In this document: piece after piece, positions 1 to 5,628 of the stretch | How positions within the stretch are numbered: the first letter of the stretch is position 1 | How the letters are laid out: each line of letters opens with the position of its first letter | Assembly (NCBI GenBank): GCA_038228485.1 | Contig: JBBRPG010000215.1 | Coordinates: 1 to 5,628 of the forward strand | Direction of reading: 5' to 3' | Length of the DNA stretch: 5,628 nucleotides | Source: DATARH01 sp038228485 | GTDB lineage: Bacteria; Pseudomonadota; Alphaproteobacteria; ATCC43930; CGMCC-115725 | Program-made: the position numbers and the translations under genes | Notes under the pieces: generated by a model | What the model was told of the DNA's origin: nothing | The model's database searches: none | What the model saw: the letters and a program-made list of their open reading frames with translations, nothing else

Positions 1-366
<366 letters not shown>

Positions 367-382
367 GTTGGGTATCCTTTTG

Positions 383-697
383 CTAAGCGGCTTTCTGTGC
401 GGCAACGATTTGATCGAGCACGCCCATGATGTCGGCGGCGCTCATGATCATCAGCTCTTCGCCGTCGAGCTTGACCTCGGTGCCCGACCATTTGCCGAAC
501 AGCACCCGGTCGCCGGGCTTGAGGTCCAACGGCAGGAGCGCGCCGTCCTTGTTGCGTGCGCCCGGGCCCGCGGCGACGACCTCGCCCTCCATCGGCTTTT
601 CCTGCGCCGTGTCGGGGATGAATATGCCGCCGGCAGTCTTTGCCTTCGGCTCGACGCGACGGATCAGGACGCGGTCCTGTAACGGGCGCAGCCTCAT
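383..697 (-). CDS. groES: Co-chaperonin GroES (10 kDa)
   Basis: GroES forms the seven-membered lid that closes the GroEL chamber. The 104-residue product begins MRLRPLQDRVLIRRVEPK. The mobile loop (about residues 17-33) contains GGIFIPD, whose hydrophobic IFI tripeptide is the GroEL contact. It continues with EGEVVAAGPG, GDRVLFGKWSGTEVK and ends with MIMSAADIMGVLD plus a short tail DQIVAAQKAA, making it a few residues longer than the usual 95-97. The ATG at 695-697 is chosen because the protein family starts there and because GGAG (minus strand, 706-709) lies 8 nt upstream. The frame stays open further upstream, but only through the operator region. It is the first gene of the groES-groEL operon, and its leader carries a CIRCE operator, so HrcA repression is expected. 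Confidence 0.97.
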   Translation of the reverse strand: MRLRPLQDRVLIRRVEPKAKTAGGIFIPDTAQEKPMEGEVVAAGPGARNKDGALLPLDLKPGDRVLFGKWSGTEVKLDGEELMIMSAADIMGVLDQIVAAQKAA

Positions 698-735
698 GTG
701 AGCGTCTCCAAGGGACCGGGTGTTGGGCAGAATGC

Positions 736-762
736 CTGGCACTGTGGGGTTGCAAGTGCCAG
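736..762 (-). promoter_or_regulatory. CIRCE operator (HrcA binding site) of groESL
   Basis: This is a 27-bp inverted repeat. Its outer 8 bases pair perfectly (CTGGCACT at 736-743, AGTGCCAG at 755-762), and the layout matches the CIRCE consensus TTAGCACTC-N9-GAGTGCTAA exactly in arm length and spacing. The ninth base of each arm (G744, A754) breaks the pairing, and the outer ends are CTG/CAG rather than TTA/TAA. It sits 38 nt before the groES start, the usual place for CIRCE in a chaperonin leader. By family knowledge the HrcA repressor binds here and is released on heat shock. HrcA itself is not in the window. Confidence 0.87.
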
Positions 763-772
763 CGTGTTTGCT

Positions 773-801
773 ACGTGGGGTGCCGGTCGGGAAAATACAA
801 C
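773..801 (-). promoter_or_regulatory. Candidate heat-shock (sigma-32/RpoH-like) promoter of groESL
   Basis: Read on the minus strand, GTTGTAT (801-795) is followed after 14 nt by CCCCACGT (780-773). The sigma-32 pattern is CTTGAAA and CCCCATnT with about 11-16 nt between them. The -10 half matches well, with one mismatch at the T of CCCCAT; the -35 half matches only in the TTG core and one A. Transcription from here would start at about 766, immediately before the CIRCE, giving a leader of roughly 70 nt. That geometry (RpoH promoter, then CIRCE, then groES) is known in alphaproteobacteria. No start site has been measured, so this is a pattern-based call. Confidence 0.45.
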
Positions 802-1321
802 TCGAAAATCCTCCAACCGAATAAATCATCGGCGAATTAAATATTTTAAACCTCCAAATAAACGGCAGTTGATTATCGCGGCTTTATTATCGAGATTTGC
901 TCTATCGCAGCAAAATCGTCGGTGCGGTTGAGCCGATAAAGCATCCGTCCGGCGGTGGCTGCCACGGCTGAGCAACAGCGACCGGCTGCCAGAGATACCT
1001 CGTATCGGTAAGGGGAAAGGCCCAGGCCCATGCTCGGCCTAAACGAACAAGAGAGCGAAGGCAGATAATTTTCAACTGCGGCGTGCATCGACGCATCTTG
1101 AAATCCGCGGTTCGGCCTCGCCGACTCCGGCGCGGCGGAGCCTCGCCTCACAGGCCGAGACATCAATACCGTGTTCGGGATATTCTACCTTGGGATGTTC
1201 GGCGTCGTCCCCATCGCTCCACCGGATCGATTGGCGGAAGGCGCCGAAATATGGCCGGAAGCTATGGATATCGCAGTGTCTTTCGCTCCTGCCTGGCCCG
1301 CCACTCCGAGGGAGAGAGGCT
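802..1321. other. Intergenic region between divergent groES and STAS-hydrolase genes; no gene supported
   Basis: About 520 nt without a convincing gene, tRNA or terminator. The part nearest groES (about 800-900) is much richer in A and T than its surroundings, with AATTAAATATTTTAAA near 836-850, and may act as an upstream promoter element or a site for a nucleoid protein. The part nearest the plus-strand gene is GC-rich. It holds a short hairpin (CTCCG 1125-1129, CGGAG 1136-1140) framed by an 8-bp direct repeat GCCTCGCC (1115-1122 and 1140-1147). A weak plus-strand promoter candidate is GAGACA (1157-1162), 18 nt, TATTCT (1181-1186), which would give a leader of roughly 130 nt. The frame of the STAS gene stays open back to a TTG at 1190, but that stretch has no domain character. 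Confidence 0.5.
1308..1319 (+). promoter_or_regulatory. Ribosome binding site that fixes the GTG start of the STAS-hydrolase gene
   Basis: A purine-rich run GAGGGAGAGAGG precedes the GTG at 1322; its GGGAG core (1310-1314) lies 7 nt upstream. It supports GTG 1322 over the upstream in-frame TTG at 1190. It also fits the protein, because the STAS fold begins directly at VEIRQARLGDYFVFHASG. Confidence 0.7.
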
Positions 1322-2665
1322 GTGGAGATTAGACAGGCGCGCCTAGGCGATTATTTCGTATTCCATGCCAGCGGGCGTATCGACAACCAGACCAGCGAGG
1401 CGTTTCAGACCGAGCTGATCGCCGCGGTGACGGGCAGCACCGGCGATCTCATCATCGATTTGTCGCAGGTCGAGTACATCTCGAGCGCGGGGTTCCGCGC
1501 GCTGATAACGGCGGCGCGGCGCAAGGCGAAAGACCGCCTCATGGCCGTGGTCGGGCTGAACGACCTCCTGCGCGAGCTGTTCGCCATCGCCCGCTTTCAC
1601 CATGTGCTGCCGGTGTTCGGCTCGGCCGAGGACGCCGTCGCCGCATGGGAGGCGCCAGCGCAGCCGCAGCAATGGGCGCAGGCGGCGGTACAGGATGCCA
1701 CGCCGCTCGGCGTCTATTTCTGGGGCACGCGGGGCTCGCTGCCCACCCCCGTCGGACGCCAGGCGGTGCGGGCGAAAGTCCGCGAGGCGCTGCTGGCGGC
1801 GCGCGAGCGCGGCCTGCCCGCTGCGGACGCCGTCGACGCGTTTATCGACCGCGAGCTGGCGTTCTCGGTATCCGGCACCTTTGGCGGCAATACCGCCTGT
1901 GTCGAAATCAAGACCGGCGGCGACGAATACGTGCTGTGCGATCTCGGCACCGGGGTTCGCGAGTTCGGCAACCGCATGCTGGCCCAGCACGGGCCGGGCC
2001 GCAAAGCCACCTACAACGTGTTCATGTCGCACGTTCACTGGGACCACATCATGGGGTTCCCGTTCTTTGCCCCGTCCTACATTCCCGGCAACACAATCCG
2101 CATCCACGGCTGCCACAAGGTGCTGCGCGAGGCGCTGGAGCGCCAGCAATCCGATCCCTGCTTTCCGGTCGCCTTCGGGTCGCTCGCCTCGACCATCGAG
2201 TTCGTCGAGCTGGAGGCGGGCACCGAGTATCAGATCGCCGGCCTCTCGGTGCTGCCGATCAAGCAGTTCCACGGCGGCGATTCCTACGGCTACCGGTTTT
2301 CCCGAGGCGGCAAGTCGATCGTCTATTCGACCGATTGCGAGCACAAGACCGGAGCGATCGACGCATCGTACCCGTTCGTCGATTTCTTTCGCGATGTCGA
2401 CGTGCTGATTTTCGACGCGATGTACTCCCTCGCCGACACCGTGTCGGTGAAGGAGGATTGGGGTCATTCGAGCAACATGATCGCGGTCGAGCTGGCGCAG
2501 ATGGCGAAGGCCAAGCGCCTGGTGCTGTTCCACCATGAGCCCGTCTTCGACGACCGCACGATCGAGCGGGTGCTGGCCGAGACGATCCGCTTCGAGGAGA
2601 TCAGCCGGGCCGGGCATAAGGTCGACGTCATGTCCGCCTACGACGGGCTCGAACTCACCATCTGA
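1322..2665 (+). CDS. STAS domain fused to a metallo-beta-lactamase-fold hydrolase
   Basis: The protein has 447 residues, no signal peptide or membrane segment, and is probably cytoplasmic. Residues 1-105 are a STAS (anti-sigma-antagonist) domain: FHASGRIDNQTS (14-25), then LIIDLSQVEYISSAGFRAL (43-61). Aligned to SpoIIAA, its phosphorylated Ser58 corresponds to Ser55, while the preceding Asp is Ser54. A Pro/Gln/Ala-rich linker (about 110-127) leads to a metallo-beta-lactamase fold. That domain shows WGTRGS (134-139), GGNTACVEI (188-196), the metal motif HVHWDH (237-242), and further likely ligands His317, Asp338 (STDCEH) and His404 or His405 (LFHHEP). The arrangement resembles the PhnP/cyclic-phosphodiesterase-like branch, but the substrate cannot be read from sequence. 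About 50 residues separate GTRGS from GGNT, including a helical insertion. The gene is followed after 8 nt by a SpoIIE-type phosphatase, the natural partner of a STAS domain. It starts with GTG; see the ribosome binding site entry. Confidence 0.93.
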   Translation: MEIRQARLGDYFVFHASGRIDNQTSEAFQTELIAAVTGSTGDLIIDLSQVEYISSAGFRALITAARRKAKDRLMAVVGLNDLLRELFAIARFHHVLPVFGSAEDAVAAWEAPAQPQQWAQAAVQDATPLGVYFWGTRGSLPTPVGRQAVRAKVREALLAARERGLPAADAVDAFIDRELAFSVSGTFGGNTACVEIKTGGDEYVLCDLGTGVREFGNRMLAQHGPGRKATYNVFMSHVHWDHIMGFPFFAPSYIPGNTIRIHGCHKVLREALERQQSDPCFPVAFGSLASTIEFVELEAGTEYQIAGLSVLPIKQFHGGDSYGYRFSRGGKSIVYSTDCEHKTGAIDASYPFVDFFRDVDVLIFDAMYSLADTVSVKEDWGHSSNMIAVELAQMAKAKRLVLFHHEPVFDDRTIERVLAETIRFEEISRAGHKVDVMSAYDGLELTI

Positions 2666-2673
2666 GACCTGCC

Positions 2674-4794
2674 GTGGGGGCTGTTCTCGCCTGGGTGCGG
2701 GCGCCGGGGCGTGCGGTCGCGCTGATCGTTCTGGCGCTGGCGGCGGGCGTTTACGCGGCCGACCCCACGCTCGTGCGCGAATTTCGGGTCAGCGGCTTCG
2801 ATACGATGCAGCGCGTGTGGCCGCTGACGCTCGACGAGCCGCAGGTGCTGATCGTCGATGTCGACGAGGAAAGCCTGCGGCGATACGGACAATGGCCGTG
2901 GCCGCGAACGCTGATGGCGGAGCTCGTCGACCGGATCGCCGCGGCCAAGCCCGGGCTGCTGGGAGTCGACGTGGTGTTCTCCGAGCCGGACCGGCTGTCG
3001 CCGCCGCAAATCCCGAAATTCATCCCCGGCCTTCCGGAATCGGTGAGCGCGGCGCTGGCCGGGATGCAGTCCAGCGACGAGACCTTGGCCCAGGCGATCG
3101 CCAAGGTGCCGACGGTTCTGGCGATGATGCCGAGCAACGAAGATGTCGCGCTCGCCGCCGGAGGGCCGCGCCAGGCGGCGTTGATCGTGCAAAAGGGCGA
3201 TCCCCCGACCCCCTTTCTGTTCACGCACAAATCGATGATCCGCAGCCTGCCCGAGATCGCCCATACCGCGCGGGCCGAAGCCTCGATCGGCACCGAGTTC
3301 GACGGTGACGGGATCGTTCGCGCCGTGCCGCTGGTATCCGTGGTGGGAGGGAACCTCGTCCCCGCCCTCTCGGTCGAGCTGTTGCGGCTGGCTGCCCGGG
3401 CGCGGGCGACGGTGGTGACGACCGGGCGCGGCGGCGTCGCTAGCGTCGCGATCGGCGACATTACGATGCCGACCGACGCGCGGGGCCGCGCCTATCCGCA
3501 TTTTCAGAAAACCCGGTCCGACCGCTACATTTCGGCCGCCAATCTGCTCGACCCCGATCTCGACCCCAAGTTCGACCCGCACGTGCTCGAAAAGCACATT
3601 GTCCTGCTGGGGGTGAGCGGGATCGGCCTGCTCGACCAAAAGACGACACCGGTGGGCCAGGTGCTGGGGACCGAGATCCACGCCGAGCTGATCGAGTCGG
3701 TCATCGCCGGCGCGCTGCTGATCCGCCATCCGCAGGCATTGTGGTTCGAGCTCGCCCTGATCCTGGTTCCCGGTCTGATCGTCATCGCCGCGCTGCGGTA
3801 CCAGCGGCCCTTTATCGCGGGCACCGCGGTGATCGTCATCGCGATCGCCCTCGTCGCAACCGAAATCGGCCTGTTTCTCGTTCTCGACTGGCTGCTGGAC
3901 ACGCTCTATTCGCTCGCCACGGCGGTTGTCGTGTTCGGCACGATGCTCGGCGGCAATTACATCGCCGCGCGGCGCGAGGGCCGCCGGCTGGAGGCTGAAC
4001 TGGAGCGGCAGCGTCAGGCGACGGCCCGCCTCGAAGGCGAGCTCACCGCGGCCCGGGCGATCCAGATGGGATTGTTGCCGCTGCAGTTCCCGGCCTTTCC
4101 CGACCGCAGCGAGATCGACCTCTTTGCCCGAATCGAGCCGGCGCGCGATGTCGGCGGCGATCTCTTCGATTTTCTGCTGGTCGATCACAACCGGCTCTTC
4201 TTCATGATCGGCGACGTGTCCGGCAAGGGCATCCCGGCCGCTCTGTTCATGGCGACGACAAAGGAAGTGATCCGCGCCGCGGCCAGCCAGCACGGCGCGG
4301 CGCTCGACCGGGTGCTCGCGGACGCGAACGCGAAGATCGGCGCCGCCAGCAACAACATGGCGGCGGAGGGCGCGAGCCTGATGTTCGTGACCGCCTTTGC
4401 TGGGCTGCTCGACCTCACCACGGGCGAGATCATCTATGCCAGCGCCGGGCACGATTCACCCATCGTCATCAAGGAGGGACTCGAGCTGCGTGAGCTTTTG
4501 ACCGAGGGCGGGCCGCCGCTCGGCACGGTCGACGATTTTCCCTACCCGCTGAGCCGCGACCGGCTGGAGGCGGGCGCGGTGCTGCTGCTCTACACCGACG
4601 GCGTTACCGAGGCGCAGAATATCGACGGCACGCTTTACGGCGCCCGCCGGCTCACCGACCTGCTGACGGCTGCGCACCCCGACACCGCCCGAAGCGCCAT
4701 CGACCTCGTCTTCGACAGTCTGCGGGGGTTTGTCGGCGCCGCCGATCAGTTCGACGACATCACGCTGCTCGCTGTCCGCCGGCTCACCGGCTGA
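2674..4794 (+). CDS. CHASE2-domain membrane sensor fused to SpoIIE-type PP2C phosphatase
   Basis: A 706-residue inner-membrane receptor. One N-terminal membrane helix (about 13-28) precedes an extracytoplasmic CHASE2 domain (about 30-345) with VLIVDVDEESL (58-68), the WPWPR signature (74-78), a GVDVVFSEPDR segment and GTEIHAELIESV near its end. Three membrane helices follow (about 356-374, 380-404, 407-427), the standard CHASE2 arrangement. A charged helical, probably coiled-coil linker (about 430-462) joins the SpoIIE/PP2C domain (about 465-703). The phosphatase keeps ARDVGGDLFD (490-499, Asp496), GDVSGKGIPAALFMA (from 513, Asp514), YTDGVTEA (Asp642) and DQFDDITLL (Asp694/Asp695), so the metal-binding acidic residues are present and it should be active on phospho-Ser/Thr. 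The likely substrate is the STAS domain of the preceding gene, 8 nt upstream. GTG 2674 is the chosen start; its Shine-Dalgarno is weak, so coupled translation is likely. GTG 2695 is an alternative that would keep the first helix. Confidence 0.95.
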   Translation: MGAVLAWVRAPGRAVALIVLALAAGVYAADPTLVREFRVSGFDTMQRVWPLTLDEPQVLIVDVDEESLRRYGQWPWPRTLMAELVDRIAAAKPGLLGVDVVFSEPDRLSPPQIPKFIPGLPESVSAALAGMQSSDETLAQAIAKVPTVLAMMPSNEDVALAAGGPRQAALIVQKGDPPTPFLFTHKSMIRSLPEIAHTARAEASIGTEFDGDGIVRAVPLVSVVGGNLVPALSVELLRLAARARATVVTTGRGGVASVAIGDITMPTDARGRAYPHFQKTRSDRYISAANLLDPDLDPKFDPHVLEKHIVLLGVSGIGLLDQKTTPVGQVLGTEIHAELIESVIAGALLIRHPQALWFELALILVPGLIVIAALRYQRPFIAGTAVIVIAIALVATEIGLFLVLDWLLDTLYSLATAVVVFGTMLGGNYIAARREGRRLEAELERQRQATARLEGELTAARAIQMGLLPLQFPAFPDRSEIDLFARIEPARDVGGDLFDFLLVDHNRLFFMIGDVSGKGIPAALFMATTKEVIRAAASQHGAALDRVLADANAKIGAASNNMAAEGASLMFVTAFAGLLDLTTGEIIYASAGHDSPIVIKEGLELRELLTEGGPPLGTVDDFPYPLSRDRLEAGAVLLLYTDGVTEAQNIDGTLYGARRLTDLLTAAHPDTARSAIDLVFDSLRGFVGAADQFDDITLLAVRRLTG

Positions 4795-4801
4795 ATTCAG
4801 C
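4790..4801. repeat. 12-bp perfect palindrome spanning both convergent stop codons
   Basis: GCTGAATTCAGC is its own reverse complement. It contains the TGA of the phosphatase gene (4792-4794) and the TGA of the OmpA-like gene (4797-4799, minus strand), leaving 2 nt between the genes. It has no loop and no T-run, so it does not look like a normal intrinsic terminator. Transcripts from both sides must run into the opposite gene or stop there by another means. Confidence 0.5.
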
Positions 4802-5384
4802 GGACCAAAATCTCGACCCGCCGGTTTCGCGGTTCGGCGACCTGATCGCCGGTCGGCACCAAGAGGTCGAGCTTGCCGCGGCCGGCGATGGCGATGTCGC
4901 CCGCTGCGAAGCCGTCGCCGACCAGCCTGCCGCGGATCGCCCCTGCCCGCGCCATCGACAATTGCTGATTGTAGGGCTGGTTGCCGAGCGTGTCGGTATG
5001 CCCGATCACCTCGATCTCATAGGCGAGGCGCGCCTTCACGTCCTCGAAGACGCCGCGATAGGCGGCAAGCGATTCCGGCGTCAGCTCGTCGCTGCCGAGC
5101 TCGAAATAGAGGCGGAAGCGGTGCGGCAGGATCGGCCGGGCGGTCTTCGCCTGGCTGAAGATTGCGTGCGCGTTGCCTTCCCCGAGGTCGATCCGCGCGG
5201 CGCCGCCCTGGCGCAACTCCGCCGCCGCAAAGGGCTGGTCGAGCGACGTCGTGGTCTTGCCGTCGCTGACCGTGATCGCCCCGGAGCCGGGGCGGCCGTC
5301 GGCGTTGGGCAACACCACGTACAGTTCCTGCTGACATCCGGTCAACGCCAATAGGGCGATGGCGGTTAGGGTCCATCGCCGCAT
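4797..5384 (-). CDS. OmpA-like peptidoglycan-binding lipoprotein
   Basis: The product has 195 residues. It begins MRRWTLTAIALLALTGCQQ, a lipoprotein signal with lipobox LTGC and modified Cys17, so it should be anchored in a membrane facing the periplasm, most likely the outer one. Residues 20-85 form a small domain (VVLPNADGRPGSGAITVSDG, then SLDQPFAAAEL) with no function I can name. Residues 90-195 are an OmpA C-terminal domain: FRLYFELGSDELT (90-102), GHTDTLG (128-134), NQQLSMARA (139-147), and NRRVEI (187-192). The Asp131 and the RNRR arginines fit the residues that hold diaminopimelate of peptidoglycan. ATG 5382-5384 is preceded on the minus strand by GAGGCG, which overlaps the stop codon of the upstream FecR-domain gene. 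With only 13 nt between them, the two are an operon with likely translational coupling. It converges with the CHASE2 phosphatase gene. Confidence 0.93.
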   Translation of the reverse strand: MRRWTLTAIALLALTGCQQELYVVLPNADGRPGSGAITVSDGKTTTSLDQPFAAAELRQGGAARIDLGEGNAHAIFSQAKTARPILPHRFRLYFELGSDELTPESLAAYRGVFEDVKARLAYEIEVIGHTDTLGNQPYNQQLSMARAGAIRGRLVGDGFAAGDIAIAGRGKLDLLVPTGDQVAEPRNRRVEILVR

Positions 5385-5397
5385 TGTCGCTGTCGCC

Positions 5398-5628
5398 TCA
5401 GTAAACTTTGACCGCGAAGGTCGTGCCGCGCACGCCCAGGACCGCTGTCGGGGTCTTGATCTTCATCGCGCCGGGGGTGGCGTGGGTGATGTCGCCGGAG
5501 ACGACGGTCAGCGTGCCCTTGCGCATGTCGGCCAGCATGTCGCCCTTGAAATTGCTCGAGTCGAAGTGGAACTGCTCGAGCGCGACCTGGCTCTCGGGGC
5601 CGGTCGAGAACACCGTGTTGTCGACAAA
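5398..5628 (-). CDS. FecR-domain protein, C-terminal 76 residues, cut by window edge
   Basis: The frame is open to the right edge (minus strand) and ends in TGA at 5398-5400. The visible part has the pattern of a FecR domain: a VFSTGPESQVALEQF strand pair, a FDSSNFKGDML linker, RKGTLTVVSGDI, and then KIKTPTAVLGVRGTTFAV, where the T-P-x-A-x-x-G-V-R-G-T core is the family's most recognisable motif. The protein stops five residues after that core, with no C-terminal TonB-receptor-interacting part visible. It is therefore more like the stand-alone periplasmic FecR-domain proteins than the classical iron-dicitrate anti-sigma regulator; its N-terminus, which would carry a signal peptide, is outside the window. 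It lies 13 nt upstream of the OmpA-like lipoprotein gene. Apart from an envelope location, its role is unknown. Confidence 0.87.
   Translation of the reverse strand, partial: FVDNTVFSTGPESQVALEQFHFDSSNFKGDMLADMRKGTLTVVSGDITHATPGAMKIKTPTAVLGVRGTTFAVKVY

Noticed and set aside
698..829. Upstream extension of groES by 44 codons
   Set aside because: It would run through the CIRCE and leader. GroES homologues start at the ATG at 695-697, which has its own Shine-Dalgarno.
869..890. Plus-strand promoter TTGATT ... TATTAT
   Set aside because: Only 10 nt separate the two hexamers, too short for a sigma-70 promoter.
881..942. Inverted repeat GCTTTAT ... ATAAAGC
   Set aside because: The arms are about 46 nt apart and there is no associated T-run or gene end, so it is probably chance.
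873..1166. 97-codon minus-strand frame in the intergenic region, and a 64-codon one overlapping it
   Set aside because: No clear ribosome binding site and no recognisable protein motif. Lengths of this kind arise by chance here.
1190..1321. N-terminal extension of the STAS-hydrolase from an upstream TTG
   Set aside because: The extension has no domain character, and a strong purine-rich ribosome site lies 7 nt before GTG 1322, where the STAS fold starts.
1343..2617. 424-codon open frame on the minus strand
   Set aside because: Lies wholly antisense to the STAS-hydrolase gene, whose protein has clear domains. Its translation shows no recognisable motif, and long antisense frames are expected at this GC content.
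2638..4452. 604-codon open frame on the minus strand
   Set aside because: Antisense to the CHASE2-phosphatase gene; Arg/Gly/His/Gln-rich translation without family features, a codon-bias shadow.

Overview
The window is GC-rich, with densely packed genes and a few GTG starts. It looks like chromosomal DNA of an alphaproteobacterium, possibly Hyphomicrobiales (Rhizobiales) or a relative. This rests on the composition, on the GroES/GroEL sequences, on a CIRCE operator with a heat-shock-type promoter before groES, and on the FecR/OmpA/CHASE2 gene company. The genus cannot be fixed from this sequence.

Layout. Positions 1-697 (minus strand) hold the chaperonin operon groES-groEL. groES is complete; groEL is cut by the left window edge after 122 codons. 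Upstream of groES lies a 27-bp CIRCE inverted repeat (736-762) just downstream of a plausible sigma-32-like promoter (773-801). Positions 802-1321 are non-coding as far as can be seen, with an AT-rich patch at about 800-900. Positions 1322-4794 (plus strand) hold two closely spaced signalling genes. The first is a STAS domain fused to a metallo-beta-lactamase-fold hydrolase (447 aa). After 8 nt comes a membrane CHASE2 sensor fused to a SpoIIE-type PP2C phosphatase (706 aa). Positions 4797-5628 (minus strand, convergent) hold an OmpA-like lipoprotein (195 aa) and, upstream of it, the C-terminal end of a FecR-domain protein that runs off the right edge. Only 2 nt separate the two convergent stop codons.

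How the genes may work together. The SpoIIE-type phosphatase beside a STAS protein is the core of a partner-switching module like RsbU/RsbV or SpoIIE/SpoIIAA. Here the STAS domain is attached to an enzyme rather than standing alone as an anti-sigma antagonist. I infer that an extracytoplasmic signal read by CHASE2 controls the phosphatase, which dephosphorylates the STAS domain and so alters the activity or partners of the hydrolase. The FecR and OmpA-like proteins lie outside the inner membrane and could belong to the same envelope-sensing cluster. No GHKL (RsbW-like) kinase and no sigma factor are in the window. The chaperonin operon is probably an unrelated divergent neighbour.
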